Assembly: GCA_025201845.1 (NCBI GenBank)
Contig: MU603936.1
Coordinates: 224,411 to 288,410 of the forward strand
Direction of reading: 5' to 3'
Source: Martensiomyces pterosporus
Taxonomy: Eukaryota; Kickxellomycota; Kickxellomycetes; Kickxellales; Kickxellaceae
Length of the DNA: 64,000 bases
The position numbers and the translations under genes are program-made. Shown one piece after another: positions 44,421 to 54,905 of this stretch; position 1 is the stretch's first letter, and every line of letters begins with the position of its first letter. The notes under the pieces were generated by a model. That model did not search any database. It was not told where the DNA came from and saw nothing but the letters and a program-made list of their open reading frames with translations.

Positions 44421-45330
44421 AAAGTGCTGCTGCGGGCATCTACGCATCTTTGCCTGGCCGCATCTTCCCTTAGTCCAGCTTTCCGCATTGCGGTTTGACC
44501 CTCGAAAAGAAAAAGATACACAGGTCTATATGTATAATGTTTGCGCGGTGCCCGCATGGCTTTCGTTGCGCGTTTCTGCTTTGGCTCCAGCTTGTGTCAG
44601 CGCTGTCTGAGCCTGTTTTGCTTGCATCCGAAAAAGGGACACGAGACGACCGCTGCCGCTTGGAACGGCACGATGATTGCAACGGCGCACACGCAAGCCG
44701 AGCACCTTGCCTGTGTGAAATGCAAGAAAAGCGGCCCAAGCTCGAAGGCAGCAGCAAATCCCCGCCGCTTCCCCTATTCCTTTCCTCCGCCTCATGCGCC
44801 TTTATTTTTCCATACACTCTTTTGTCTCCGCCTTGCTCAAGCGAATCTGCTCCAACTCCTCTTTGCTTTATTCTATAGAGCGCGTGTAGTTTCTATTCGA
44901 AGGTAATTTTCTCGGCCCGTTACTGCTGCCCTTGTGAATAATGTGCTCAGGCGCGATTCGTGCAGGCTTGTGGTGGGCACCTGTGCTGCCAAATGGCCCG
45001 GCAGCAGCCTCCTAAGAATGCACATGTGGAAGGAGAGGCTCGCCGAGTTGGCGCACATGCCTGGTAGCCTCACTTGCCCGTCTGTTTGCACCTGCCTTCC
45101 AGGCGGGTCTCTCTAAACACATTGTGCTTACGAGAAAAAGCCATGGAGACACTGCTGGGCTGGCATAGGCTTTAACAGCTAAGCAGCCCTTTGCTTCTTG
45201 GCTCTAGCCTCGCTGGTGCTCTTCTTGTGCCGCAACTGTTCGCATTCTGCTCTTGCCTTGCTTCTGTTCATTTCACCTTGCTCAGCGCATTTGCTCTTGC
45301 TGCTCTTGCTGTAGACTGAAAGAGGTTATA
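44421..45330. other. intergenic region after exportin-T
   Basis: 910 bp. Open frames here are short and incoherent. No RNA gene or repeat was recognised. The last 100 bp, before the start of the next gene, are CT-rich. Confidence 0.5.
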
Positions 45331-46241
45331 ATGTCGCAGAGCACAAACAACATTCCGATTTCAGGTCGCCAGGAGAAGCAGGGAACGCCCATTCCTATTA
45401 ATGTGACGAGCGTTCCAAGGACGAATGCTTACCAGGCCGGCAATGGTAAATACAAGGCTGTCTAGAAATGAGTGCCTCTGGCTTGGTGGCGCACCGGCCG
45501 CAGTGCTTTTCAAAAAAAGCAGGCTGCTGAATGCGCTGCTGCTTTGGTTGCGTGGTGCCTCTCCTACACATGCACACCAGCACACAGCCCACTTGGCCGC
45601 TCTTGGTTTTGGCAGGCAAAAGCGCACATGCGCGACTAAGGGGCGTGAACATCCGACATTTACGGCTGCCTCCTCTCTTTCCAAGCGACTCTGCCTGCCG
45701 ATCTCTTGGCTTGTTGATGTGCATGTGAGCTAAAGACCTGCGGTGTTGTTTATGTTTTGTAGCCGGACAGTCTCGCCAGGATGAAAGCGCGTCTGGCTAC
45801 CACCTAGGCTCGGAGCTCGCTGGATCGCAGCTCGGAATGACAGGCATCGAGGCGCCGCCCAACTCGCTTGTCACACCATCGCTGATGTCATCCCACCTTG
45901 GCGGCAACGCTGGCGGCAGCAGCACAGCGCAGATGATCGGTGGGTGGAATCCCCCGCCGAACACTCCAGCACAGGCAAGCAAGCTGCAGCAAGTAATGGG
46001 CAGCAGCTCGTCGTCGGGGCTTGGGTCCAGCCAGGCATATGGGGCGGGGCAGGTTCCTACGGGGTCGTTTATCGATCGGAAACTCCATGGGATGGAGCAC
46101 GTCAGAGAGGCGGACGAGGACGAGATGGACCAGGACATGGATGACTTTAGTCCCGATGGGTCCAACCCCTCGTCTTACCAGCCCAACACCCACCATTTGT
46201 CGAACAAGGACCCAGACGACATGTTTGAGATGGAGCAGTAG
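45331..46241 (+). CDS. hypothetical disordered protein with acidic C-terminus
   Basis: Two exons: 45331-45445 and 45763-46241, with a 317-nt phase-1 intron (GTAAAT...TTGTAG). Splicing joins VPRTNAYQAGN to AGQSRQDESASGYHLGSEL in one frame of 197 aa. The sequence starts MSQSTNNIPISGRQEKQGTP, is rich in Gly, Ser and Gln in the middle (about 90-140), and ends in a Met/Asp/Glu stretch (EADEDEMDQDMDDFSPDG) and DDMFEMEQ. No domain is recognised and most of it is probably disordered. The clean splice join and the strongly coding-like second exon argue that it is real. Acidic Asp/Met/Phe tails of this kind are often protein-binding or activation segments; no function is claimed. Confidence 0.65.
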
Positions 46242-46521
46242 TCGGCGCAAATAAGCTGCGTGCTGTATGCCCTGGGGAGTGCCCCCACCTGCTCACATTT
46301 ACCCAGCTGTTGCTGCCTCTACATCCGTTACCCCACTCCCACACTCTTATCCTTAAGTTTATTTCTGCTGTTTTCTAATTACGCGCCAATTTTGGGCTAC
46401 CTCAACCTCTTTCACACAAAAATATCAACTATGCTCTGGGTGCTGACAAACGGAACCAGTTTTCATATGAAACACTTGCGCGCCATTGGCATTCTTCCAC
46501 GACACTGGGCTTCTTCCCCTC

Positions 46522-46549
46522 CCCCGATTGCCCCGATTGCCCCGATTGC
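46522..46549 (+). repeat. 9-bp tandem repeat (CCCCGATTG), 3 copies
   Basis: Three consecutive copies, 11 bp before a hexamer array. Confidence 0.85.
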
Positions 46550-46560
46550 CCAGCAGTGCA

Positions 46561-46563
46561 GAG

Positions 46564-46594
<31 letters not shown>

Positions 46595-46596
46595 CA
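46561..46596 (+). repeat. GAGCCA hexamer microsatellite, 6 copies
   Basis: Six perfect tandem copies of GAGCCA. Confidence 0.92.
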
Positions 46597-47098
46597 GCAC
46601 GCTTTCTGACACAGCGCGTCGCCTGCCTGTATGCAAAGGCGCGTTTACAGCAACCAAGGCAGCGCAGAATAGTCGCTTTTCCGCCAAAGTGCGAAGAATG
46701 GCAGGTGCACTGCGCTGCACAGCTGACCACAAAAGCACGCTGGCCACCACTTCTCACCCCTTGGTCGGTAACGGTGCTCCGCTTAAGGACAAAGCAGCAG
46801 GCATTGCGTGCTTAGCAGCAATCGTGATGCAAGCAGGCCCTTTCATGAAGCAAGAAGCGTCGATGGCAAATGGCTCCGCTTTGTTGCTGCTGCTGCTGCC
46901 GATTTACTGCCTGCATTTATTGCAGTCCCCCTCGCAGTGTCTCCCTGGCCTATTGCTCGCTTCTCTCCTTTGCTGCTCCTCGGAACACTTCCTACTCATT
47001 CCTAGCTGCTCATTTCCAAACAGCAAAAAGCAGAAGAAAAAAAGCATAGCACACGCGCAGACACTTAAATTCCTTTGACGTTTCTTGGTACTGTGACA

Positions 47099-50000
47099 AT
47101 GGCCGTGCGACAGCGGCAGCCAAGAAAACAGGCCGCCAAACCACCCTCCCAGGCCCCCAAAGAAGCACCGGCCACGCCCCCAGCTACCTCTGCCTCCTCC
47201 ACCTCTCTAGAGCACGAAAAGGCTCTTACTGGCCGCACTCCAGATGGAACTGGTAAGTCTATGAAGCCCTGCAACTTGCACCAGCATCTCCACGTGCAGC
47301 ATGCTGCTTGATTCCACGCTTTAGCGGCCGTGTTTCGACTTACACACTGCTGCTTTGCTCTGTAGCGTTCAAGGTGCCAAGGACGCGCGACATGCTGCAG
47401 TCTCTGTTCAACCCATTCACTCCCAAGACCACCTTTGATCTTGTCACGCTGCTCATCCTGAGCACCCACCTGCTGGTCTTCACCCTTTTCTCGCTGGAGA
47501 CCAAGCGTCTGATCCTCGTTTTTTCGTTTGCCTTTTGGCGTCTCTGCTACAACGGCGGCCTCGGCTGGATTCTTAACTGGCAGAGCAGCCGCCATGGCCT
47601 TGTTGCCATGTTCAAGCGCAACGGCTGGCTGGACCAGACTCGCGGTGGGAAAATCTACGCTTGGCTCAAGAGCGAACTTGAGGCCAAGATGGGGTCCGAC
47701 TACTCCTTTGAGGTAGGCCATCTCTGTCTAGAATGAATTGGGGAAGAGTCCAATGGTGTGTGTGTGTGTGTGTGTGTATGCGTCGGGCTAGAGGGAGGGG
47801 AACCTTATAGAAGGGATTCGGCAGGATAAGCGAAACCCTAATGGCTGGCCAGGCCAGACACCAGGGCAAGCAGCGCCAGGAGTCATGAGCCTGGATGTGC
47901 CAGATTTGCGTTTTGGGCTGTGCCAATCTCTCCTCCCTCTTCCCCCAAGGCACCCCCTTCTTTACGGACCTATCCGCCATTGCTGCTGACTGTCTCTGCC
48001 GCCTGCCTGCCTATTTTTTGCGCCCCTGAATGCGCACCCTCCTGCAAAAAAAGTAGAATGTCCCGATCGAGTTCAACGTCTGGCTGCTTTACCGTCAGCT
48101 GGTGGATCTGATCCTGCTCAACGACTTCACTGCGTACTTCTTCCTGTGTGCGTGCTACGTTGGATCGGCAAACGACTCGGAGGCGTGGCAGACATTCCTG
48201 AGAATTGCTGGTGGTGTTATCTTGCTTGCATTCAATCTGTGGGTTAAAGTCGATGCCCATCGTGTGGTGAAGGACTATGCTTGGTACTGGGGCGACTTCT
48301 TCTTCCTGGTCGAGCAGTCGCTTACGTTTGACGGCGTGTTTGAGATGGCCCCACATCCCATGTACTCGATCGGATACGCCGGCTACTACGGCGGGTCGCT
48401 GATCACTGGTAGCTATACCATCTTTTATGCCAGTCTGGCTGCTCACATGCTGCAGTTTCTCTTCCTCTCGCTTGTCGAGAATCCGCACATTGAAAAGACC
48501 TATGAGCGACCGCCCCTTGCCGTGCAGGTCCTCAAGAGGTCGCGCAATCGCAGGCAGTCCTCCAGCACACATAGCACTGATGAGAGTCCGAAGCCTGTTG
48601 CTGCTGACGCGGCGGCACGCCGGTCGATCCGTGAGCGGCCTGCAAGCCTATGGCACCCTGATCTGATCATCTTCAAAAACTTTGACCTGTTCCGCGCCTC
48701 GGATATTCTAATCGTTCTCCTGCTGGTCTACTCTGTCGGCGTGCCTCTGTACTTCAAGTGGGCCACGGGGTACTCGGACGCCGTGCTCGTGTACTCGATT
48801 ATGCAGTGCATTGGATGGGTTCTGTTCCGCACGCTGGCGCTTGGATTCCTGCTCAAGAAGCAAAGCACGGATCAGCTTATCACCAGGTGGTTTATCAAGC
48901 GGGGAGGCGACAGCGAGGAGGCATTCACTAGCTGGCGCGCTGTGTACAATGCAGCGTCCGTGATGACGTATGGCTCGTTCGGGCTTGTAGCTGTGGCCGC
49001 GTACCACTGGGGCGAGGCTGACTACAGTAACTTGGTCCTGTTCCATACGCTGGGCCTTTTGCTGATTTCCTTCCATGTCTGGAGCTCGCGGTCAGTGTAT
49101 GAGACGCTGGGTGACTTTGGCTGGTTCTACGGCGACTTTTTTGCTCGCAACTCCTCCATGCTCTCTCTGGCTCCCGCCGATATCAAGCTGTACTATACTG
49201 GAATCTACCGCTATCTGAACAACCCAGAAAAGGTCATTGGCCAGGCTGCGTTCTACGGGCTGGCGCTGATCTCGCGCAGCTGGGCGGTGTTTGCTTTGGC
49301 GCTGCTTCTCCAGTGCTGCAACTTTTTGTTCAGCGCCTATGTCGAGACGCCGCATATGGAGAAGATCTATGGTGCGCAGATGCGCCGTGACTCGGGAATC
49401 GTTCGTACGGTCAAGAAGGCTGTGAACAAGGGAATCGGCCAGCCGGTGTTCAGCGATAACTCCCAGCAGCAAGACGGCGAGGGAGACGAGGAGTATGCGC
49501 AGCGCATTGCGAGCAGCACGTCAGATATCACAAGTGTGGTTGATTTGCTCACCAGCACGACCAAGCCTGTTAAAGACATTTTGCTCGAGACGAAGGGCCT
49601 GCTTACAACCACCACAGCGCGGCTGGCAGAGAGGACGCTGCCCTCGGAGCTGTCAAGGATAGACCACATGAACTTTTACGGCATCAAGCCTGTCCCTGGC
49701 GCTGCATGGAGGGCTGCTGCTGGCAGGGGTTCCGCGACGACCGCTGCTGCTTCTGCTAAGAGCATCAAGAGGGCATATTACCTCGGCGAGCCGATCCGTG
49801 TCTCTTGGTATGCGCCAGTGAGCCACTCGCGCAGGGACTGGATTGGTATATATCCAGTCACAGCCAACTTTTCGAACCAGATCACTACTGTGAGCTCAAA
49901 GGGCCTGTACGTGTACACGCACCCGGACGAGAACCTGCTTGCAGAAATGGTGGTTGGCGATAGCGTGTTCACTGGCTTTGTCAAGGGCGTTGTCAACGTC

Positions 50001-50684
50001 AAGGAAGGCGCTGTGCTCAACGACCTGCCGATGGCAGGCATTGGAGGCACCAAGGGCTCCTTGGCGCAAAGGAATGCTGCTGGTAAGCGATCGGCTGGCA
50101 CGGTGGAGGTCCTTCAGGGCGAGGCTGTGTTCAGCGGCTCTGCGCTCCCATTCAAGGTCGGCACATACGAGATGCGCTTGCACCATGGCGGAACCCATGC
50201 AGTTCTTGCGCAGTCCAAGCCGTTTGAGGTCATCGTCTGCGACAACAAGGACATCGTCAGGGTGTTTGGCGCACAAGACTCTGCTGGGGCCAGCAACGCC
50301 GACACTGCTTCTGGCCAGGACTCGGCAGCAACTGCAGCCGGCAGCGCAGATGAGCTGTCGCTAGCCCTGCTGACCATCGTAAACAAGACATTTGCAGCTA
50401 CAGACTCGCGCCCAACAGCGGACTCTGGCGACCTGGCGATGCAAACGGACATTGTCGAGCCCCTAGCATCTGTGCATGATCCGTTTGCAATCGACGAAGT
50501 GCTTGGCGAGAAGCAAGCAAGGCGGCTTGGGTATGCAATCAAGGAGTACTTTGGCGTCGAGTTTGCTGCTGATGTGCTCATGCATGCGGCGAAGCACGGT
50601 GCCACTGTCCATGATGTGGCCAAGCGCATCGCCGAGGCTCGAAAGGCCCTGTCTGAGTATTCATCGCTGAACTTTAAGCCTTAA
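47099..50684 (+). CDS. phosphatidylethanolamine N-methyltransferase Cho2
   Basis: Three exons: 47099-47252, 47366-47712 and 48057-50684. Introns are 113 nt (GTAAGT...CTGTAG, phase 1) and 344 nt (GTAGGC...AAGTAG, phase 0). The joins give GRTPDGTAFKVPRTRDML, the conserved Cho2 N-terminal motif, then SDYSFE to NVPIEFNVWLLYRQLVDLIL. The product is 1042 aa. Multiple membrane segments occur in the first two thirds, with two methyltransferase-type repeats: GDFFFLVEQSLTFDGVFEMA, HPMYSIGYAGYYGGSL and later YGDFFARNSSMLSL, LNNPEKVIGQAAFYGLAL, each ending in an (E)xPHxEK-type motif (NPHIEKTYE, TPHMEKIYG). A C-terminal soluble domain begins at YLGEPIRVSWYAPVSHSRRD. Cho2 makes the first SAM-dependent methylation of phosphatidylethanolamine toward phosphatidylcholine, in the ER. 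The length is above yeast Cho2 (869 aa), from N- and C-terminal low-complexity additions. No splice site supports a different model. Confidence 0.95.
47755..47778 (+). repeat. TG dinucleotide microsatellite in CHO2 intron 2
   Basis: About 12 TG repeats inside the second intron of CHO2. Confidence 0.9.
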
Positions 50685-50995
50685 GCGACAGCTGCCCCCT
50701 CCCCACGCACACTTCTTAGCCCTTTCAGATTGTCTGTTTGCTAGCTGCCAGCTAACAGTTTGAGCTACTGAAGAAGGGAGCCTCACCCCAGGAAAATGCG
50801 GAATGCGAGGCATGTCTGGGCACAGCTGTGTATCCACCACAGCGACGGCTGCCAACTGGATAAAAGTGTGCATGGGCAATGACACACGGCAATGGAGCAC
50901 AAATGAAAATATGCGAATGGCGGCAGGAGAGGGTGAAATAAAAGCTCCATTATGTGAACAAACAGAGTAACAAGGAACGCATAAAGAGAGATAAC
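50685..50995. other. convergent spacer between CHO2 and the BIM1-like gene
   Basis: 311 bp of presumed 3' untranslated sequence from both genes. An AATAAA occurs on the plus strand at 50937-50942. Nothing else seen. Confidence 0.5.
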
Positions 50996-51628
50996 TTAGA
51001 GAGCGATGGCAGCGACAAAGAAGCCAAGAGCAGCGCCCATGGCAGCCTTGACGGATGTGGCAGAGTTGGGCTTGGTAGAGGAGGCAGGGGCGCTGGTGGC
51101 AGCAGCAGTAGAGGACTCGAGGCCGTGCAGAGCGCCAGTCTCGCTGGAGGCGGGGCTGCTGGCAGTGCCGCTGGCCTCGCCGCTCTTGGCAAGCTTGATG
51201 TCGAAGCAGACGTAGTACTGGTCGGTCGTGCCCTCATCAGTGCCGTTGTAGATGGCCTGGACAACGATGCTCTGGCCAGCCTTGAGACCAGCCTTGGCAA
51301 AGTTGAGGGTGGTGTTGTAGACGCCAGCTGCGGGGATGGGGACGTTGTCCAGGGGGTAGGCCTTGGTGTCGTTGGTTACGGTGAGGTCGGTGAAGTAGTT
51401 GAAGATGAGGTTGCCACTGCCGTGGCCAGGGCGGAGAACAAAGACAGGGTTGGAGTCGATGGCATACGTAGTGACGTTGGTGGTTGGCGTGTTGCCTCCA
51501 CCACAGGGCTTGATGAGCTCGTTCGCGATGATTCCCGAGCGAGGAGGAGGGCTGATGACGGACATGTGCGCGACAGCGCCCTGAAGAAGAGCGGCGGCAG
51601 CAAGAAGACCAGAGAAAAGCTTGACCAT
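50996..51628 (-). CDS. GPI-anchored BIM1-like copper protein (X325/LPMO-like)
   Basis: 210 aa, single exon, ATG at 51628. A signal peptide (residues 1-20, MVKLFSGLLAAAALLQGAVA) is followed at once by His21 in HMSVISPPPRSG, so cleavage exposes an N-terminal histidine, the hallmark of the copper histidine brace in lytic polysaccharide monooxygenase-like folds. A second histidine occurs in PGHGSGN (His69). Cys42 and Cys141 probably pair; Asp143 in VCFDIKL is a candidate third ligand. A Ser/Ala/Thr-rich stalk (about 150-195) and a hydrophobic tail (AAMGAALGFFVAAIAL) indicate a GPI anchor. N-glycosylation sequons occur in the core (NVTT, NDT, NTT, NGT). This is the layout of Cryptococcus Bim1, which helps copper uptake, and of the X325 family; these lack polysaccharide cleavage. 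Role here is inferred from family. Divergent from the myosin light chain gene. Confidence 0.88.
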   Translation of the reverse strand: MVKLFSGLLAAAALLQGAVAHMSVISPPPRSGIIANELIKPCGGGNTPTTNVTTYAIDSNPVFVLRPGHGSGNLIFNYFTDLTVTNDTKAYPLDNVPIPAAGVYNTTLNFAKAGLKAGQSIVVQAIYNGTDEGTTDQYYVCFDIKLAKSGEASGTASSPASSETGALHGLESSTAAATSAPASSTKPNSATSVKAAMGAALGFFVAAIAL

Positions 51629-52825
51629 GGCTGTGTATTAGATTGCCTCGTGCTGGGGTAGCAGTGGGGGTTAGAAACTGGGAGTGCAGGGGAAGATGGA
51701 GTAGAAATTTTGTTTGTGGAGGAAAGGGAAAGGGAGACGGAGGGGCGGGATGGCAGGGTTATAAGCGGCCAGCGGCCGCCAAAGGAACAGCTGCTGAACG
51801 ATCAAGGAACCCGGGTCTGCGGCCAATAGCGCTGCGCGCTTGCAAGCAAGCGGGAAGCATAAGCGCTGGGACAATGATGGCGCTGCAGCTGCAAGCAGCA
51901 AGAAAGCGGGCTCGGGGTGGTGGCGATCCAACTTGCTTCATCTTCCCCCCTCCTTCCATGGACAATCTTTGCTGGTTGGCGGCTCGCCTCCTTCCATATG
52001 TGGGCGACGCAGAGCTGAGACGCTTGCAGGGAACGCGGATGTGCGCACGGAGAAAGCAGCGCAGCGATTGGACAGCCCGCATGCATCCTTGCTGCCATTT
52101 TGCTTCCATGGGCGTTCCATTTGCTGCTTTAGTTTGCCTGCATGGCTTGCTTTCGGCATACAGCTGAGGAGCAGGTGTGCAATCTACAGCTGGGCGACAT
52201 AACCGCGCGCCTGCGCTTCTATCGGCCGTTAGCTTTGCAGCCCAAAGTAGGTGGCCAGACTAAAAGCGCGAAATGCACCATCAGCGGCAATCTCCTTGTG
52301 TAGACTTTCACTTCAGAACAAGAAGCAGCATGTCTGTCGGCTACAGCAGGCATGGATAAAATGCCAGATTTCTGCTTCTGCTGCTGCTGCTGCTGCACTT
52401 CAGGTGTGGATGCCACGCCAGTGCGTGTGCTTGTGTGCTTGAATGTCTTTCTGGAGCCCAATACAAAGATGGCGGCTGTCCCCAGCGACCACCTCTCGGC
52501 GCTGCGCTCTCCCTTTTGACAGCAAGCCACATGCAGAGCGCTGGCTTGGCCAGCTCGTCGCACCCTTTGCACAACTTCAGCGCCAGCAGACAGATCAACG
52601 AATCAGCAGCACTAATCAGAATGCACATGTCACGTGCTTACCCCAATGTAATCAACAGCAGCAATAGTGCGCCTCCTGCCAATAGGACGCTCTGATAGGA
52701 GAAAACGTAAACAGCAGAGCTGCGTCGCCAGGGCGTTAGAGCTGCAGGCATGCCCTGGCCTTCTTCCTCCCTTTGAGCCAGCTATTTACCTTTCCTCCTT
52801 GCAACTTAACACACAGGATACCACA
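51629..52825. promoter_or_regulatory. divergent intergenic region of the BIM1-like and myosin light chain genes
   Basis: 1197 bp between divergent start codons at 51628 and 52826. No coherent ORF. A CTG-type run lies at about 52376-52394. No copper-response element was identified with confidence. Confidence 0.4.
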
Positions 52826-53514
52826 ATGTCGAGTGAGGTAAGCTGGTTAGCAGGGCGTCATCTGTAGCCGCTCATTGGCGTCGGTCCCGAATCTTGCAGC
52901 GAGCTGTGGCGACAGCCATATATGTACACGCACCACGTTCGCTCCATCGTAAGAACAAGTGGCATGCCAAGTTTGCGTCAATTTAGAAAGGGTGCTCGCA
53001 GCTCACCCTCTACACCTCCGCTCTTTTTCTCTGCGCACCTGCACCGGCAGTGTAGACACCCACACAAGAGCAGCTGAGCGAGTTTAAGGAGGCCTTTGGC
53101 TTGTTTGATCGCACTGGCGGAGGCAAGGTTCCTCTGTCTTCTTTGGGCACCCTTCTGCGCGCCCTTGGCCAAAACCCAACAGAGGCTGAGGTGCACGACA
53201 TCACCGGCGACATCGATCCCTCGGATGAGACCAGCGGCATTTCCTTTGACGAGTTTGTGAAGATCGTCATGCGCCCCGGTGGCTTCAGCTCGGCATCCTC
53301 CGAATCATCCTTTAACGAGTTCGTCCAGGCCTTCCAGGTGTTTGACCGCGAGGGCAACGGGTTCATCTCTGCGGGTGAGCTCAGATACGTGCTCACCAGC
53401 CTTGGTGAGGCTCTGTCTGATGCCGAGGTAGACGAGCTTCTGAAGGGCATCCCCATGGACAAGCACGGCAACATCAACTACGAGGAGTTTGTGCGGACTC
53501 TGACAAGCGCCTAA
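52826..53514 (+). CDS. myosin essential light chain, Cdc4/Mlc1-like EF-hand protein
   Basis: Exon 1 is 52826-52837 (four codons, MSSE) and exon 2 is 53056-53514, with a 218-nt phase-0 intron (GTAAGC...GTGTAG). The 156-aa product continues TPTQEQLSEFKEAFGLFDRT. Blocks FGLFDRTGGGKVPLSSLGTL, LRALGQNPTEAEV, QVFDREGNGFISAGELRYVL and TSLGEALSDAEVDELLKG match S. pombe Cdc4 nearly position for position. The first loop (DRTGGGKVPLSS) lacks the final acidic residue, and the fourth (MDKHGN) is degenerate; only the third loop is near canonical, so calcium binding is weak or absent, as in other essential light chains. The protein binds IQ motifs of myosin II and V heavy chains and is needed for the cytokinetic ring and cargo transport. 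Calmodulin is excluded by the degenerate loops. C-ending codon bias suggests high expression. Confidence 0.92.
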
Positions 53515-53707
53515 GGTGCCACTGCCCGGTCTATGAATCCCATCGCTTTGCTGTGGCATCTCTCCCGCCCCGATATCCTCTTTACATACTATTCTTCAAT
53601 GGCACATCCTGCAAACCACCAAGTGCGCGAGGAAACCTGGCGACTTTGCTCGCTAGCTGTTTTGTAGTTAGCGGCTGCTCATATATTAGCAGCTACAAAT
53701 GGAGAGA

Positions 53708-54905
53708 CTACATGCGTGGCTTTAGCAAGTAGCTGAGGTTCTTGTTTGAAGGCAGGACCTGCTCTACTTTTGGTGTCTCCTCAGCCTTCTTCTTCGCTGA
53801 GCTCCATGCAGTGCTCATCCAGGCCCTGTCCCATGCTTCGTTCAGCTCCCATTCCTCCAGTATCGACGCACCATGCTCGTCCCAGCTCCTGCTATCCCCC
53901 GTAGGAGATGCTGACGGCCCTCGGCTACCCTTTGCTTCTTTGACGCTCTGTGGTACTTGATGGTCGAGAGACTCCATATCCATGGCATACGTTGCCCCCT
54001 GCAGGTACGCGATCGGGTCCGTGGTCTCGACGGTCCCTGCAACATGTGGCCCCCGTTGCCGTGCCGGGCGCTTCAAGTGGCTTTGGCTTCTGCCCACATG
54101 CGATATGCTCATGCTAGTGGGTTGGCTTTTCGATAAGAATTCTAGGACCCCTCGACCATCCAGGTCCTGAGCTAGCCTCATTTGGTGTGATTCAGCAACA
54201 GCAGGTTCCTGATGTGTCGCCTGCTCCCTTGCTTTATCTTTGCCTGCCGCATTTGTGTGCACCCCGGTCGAATGGCTGTTTGTCAAGCTATCGACCATGT
54301 TGCTGCTAGCACTAGCTGCTGCTGCTTCGGCTGGTGTCTTGCTGCTGTGGTTTGCGGGTGCACGTGCAGCCAAGCGGAATGCAGATGCTATTTGTGTGCA
54401 CCCCGGTCGAATGGCTGTTTGTCAAGCTATCGACCATGTTACTGCTAGCACTAGCTGCTGCTGCTTCGGCTGGTGTCTTGCTGCTGTGGTTTGCGGGTGC
54501 ACGTGCAGCCAAGCGGAATGCAGATGCTGCGCTGGCGGATGCTGATGCTGCAGGTAGTCCATTTTCTGCCAAGGCCAAAGTTGAGGTAGAAGCCTGTGCA
54601 TGTCTGCTGTCTGCGACCCACTCCTGCGACAGAGACGACGAGCCCTCTTGGCGCTGTGCTTTTGCTTCAGATAGCGCATTGGCATCGAAGGCTGCTGTTC
54701 CAAGGGACCTGCTACTTGTGGCGCCCCTAGCTAACCTAGAAGCAGAGTCTGCTACACGGCTAAGAAGACCCGACTCCGCTTTATGGCCCGTAGGACTTTG
54801 CATGTCGCCGCTGTTGCTGCTGCTGCTGCGTCCCTTGTCTGCTGCCTTGCTCGCCGTTGGCGCTGACGCAATTTGCTTTCCTTTATCCGAGCTGCTTGTC
54901 GCCAT
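53708..54905 (-). CDS. hypothetical disordered protein; frame broken by a 139-bp tandem duplication
   Basis: ATG at 54905. The first frame runs 197 codons and stops at 54312, inside the second copy of a 139-bp tandem duplication (139 is not a multiple of three). The downstream frame, open to 53708, carries the rest: DLDGRGVLEFLSK, TDPIAYLQGATYAMDMESLD, SILEEWELNEAWDRAWMSTA and a basic C-terminus, all coding-like. The unduplicated gene would therefore be one continuous ORF. Three readings are possible: a recent null allele, an assembly artefact, or splicing. A GTAACA at 54442 and a TAG ending at 54388 would bound a 55-nt phase-1 intron that restores the frame (380 aa, with 28 residues repeated). 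The N-terminal half is Ser/Ala-rich and disordered. No domain is recognised; the Trp-rich acidic C-terminal motif is the most conserved-looking part. Convergent with the light chain gene, 193 bp apart. Confidence 0.6.
54251..54528 (-). repeat. 139-bp tandem duplication within a coding region
   Basis: Copies 54251-54389 and 54390-54528 differ at one base (plus-strand GTTGCTG in the first, GTTACTG in the second, at 54441). On the coding strand this is GCAGCAAC versus GCAGTAAC. The near identity shows a very recent event. Confidence 0.93.

Larger units (their letters stand above)
46242..47098. other. intergenic region with two short tandem arrays
   Basis: 857 bp between the hypothetical gene and CHO2. 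A long open frame across it is composition-driven and not credible. It holds a 9-bp array and a hexamer array (listed separately); the last 150 bp are the presumed CHO2 promoter. Confidence 0.5.

Noticed and set aside
46260..47078. 272-aa plus-strand ORF before CHO2
   Set aside because: It crosses two tandem arrays, uses a non-ATG start and encodes repeat-driven Ala/Arg runs with no domain.
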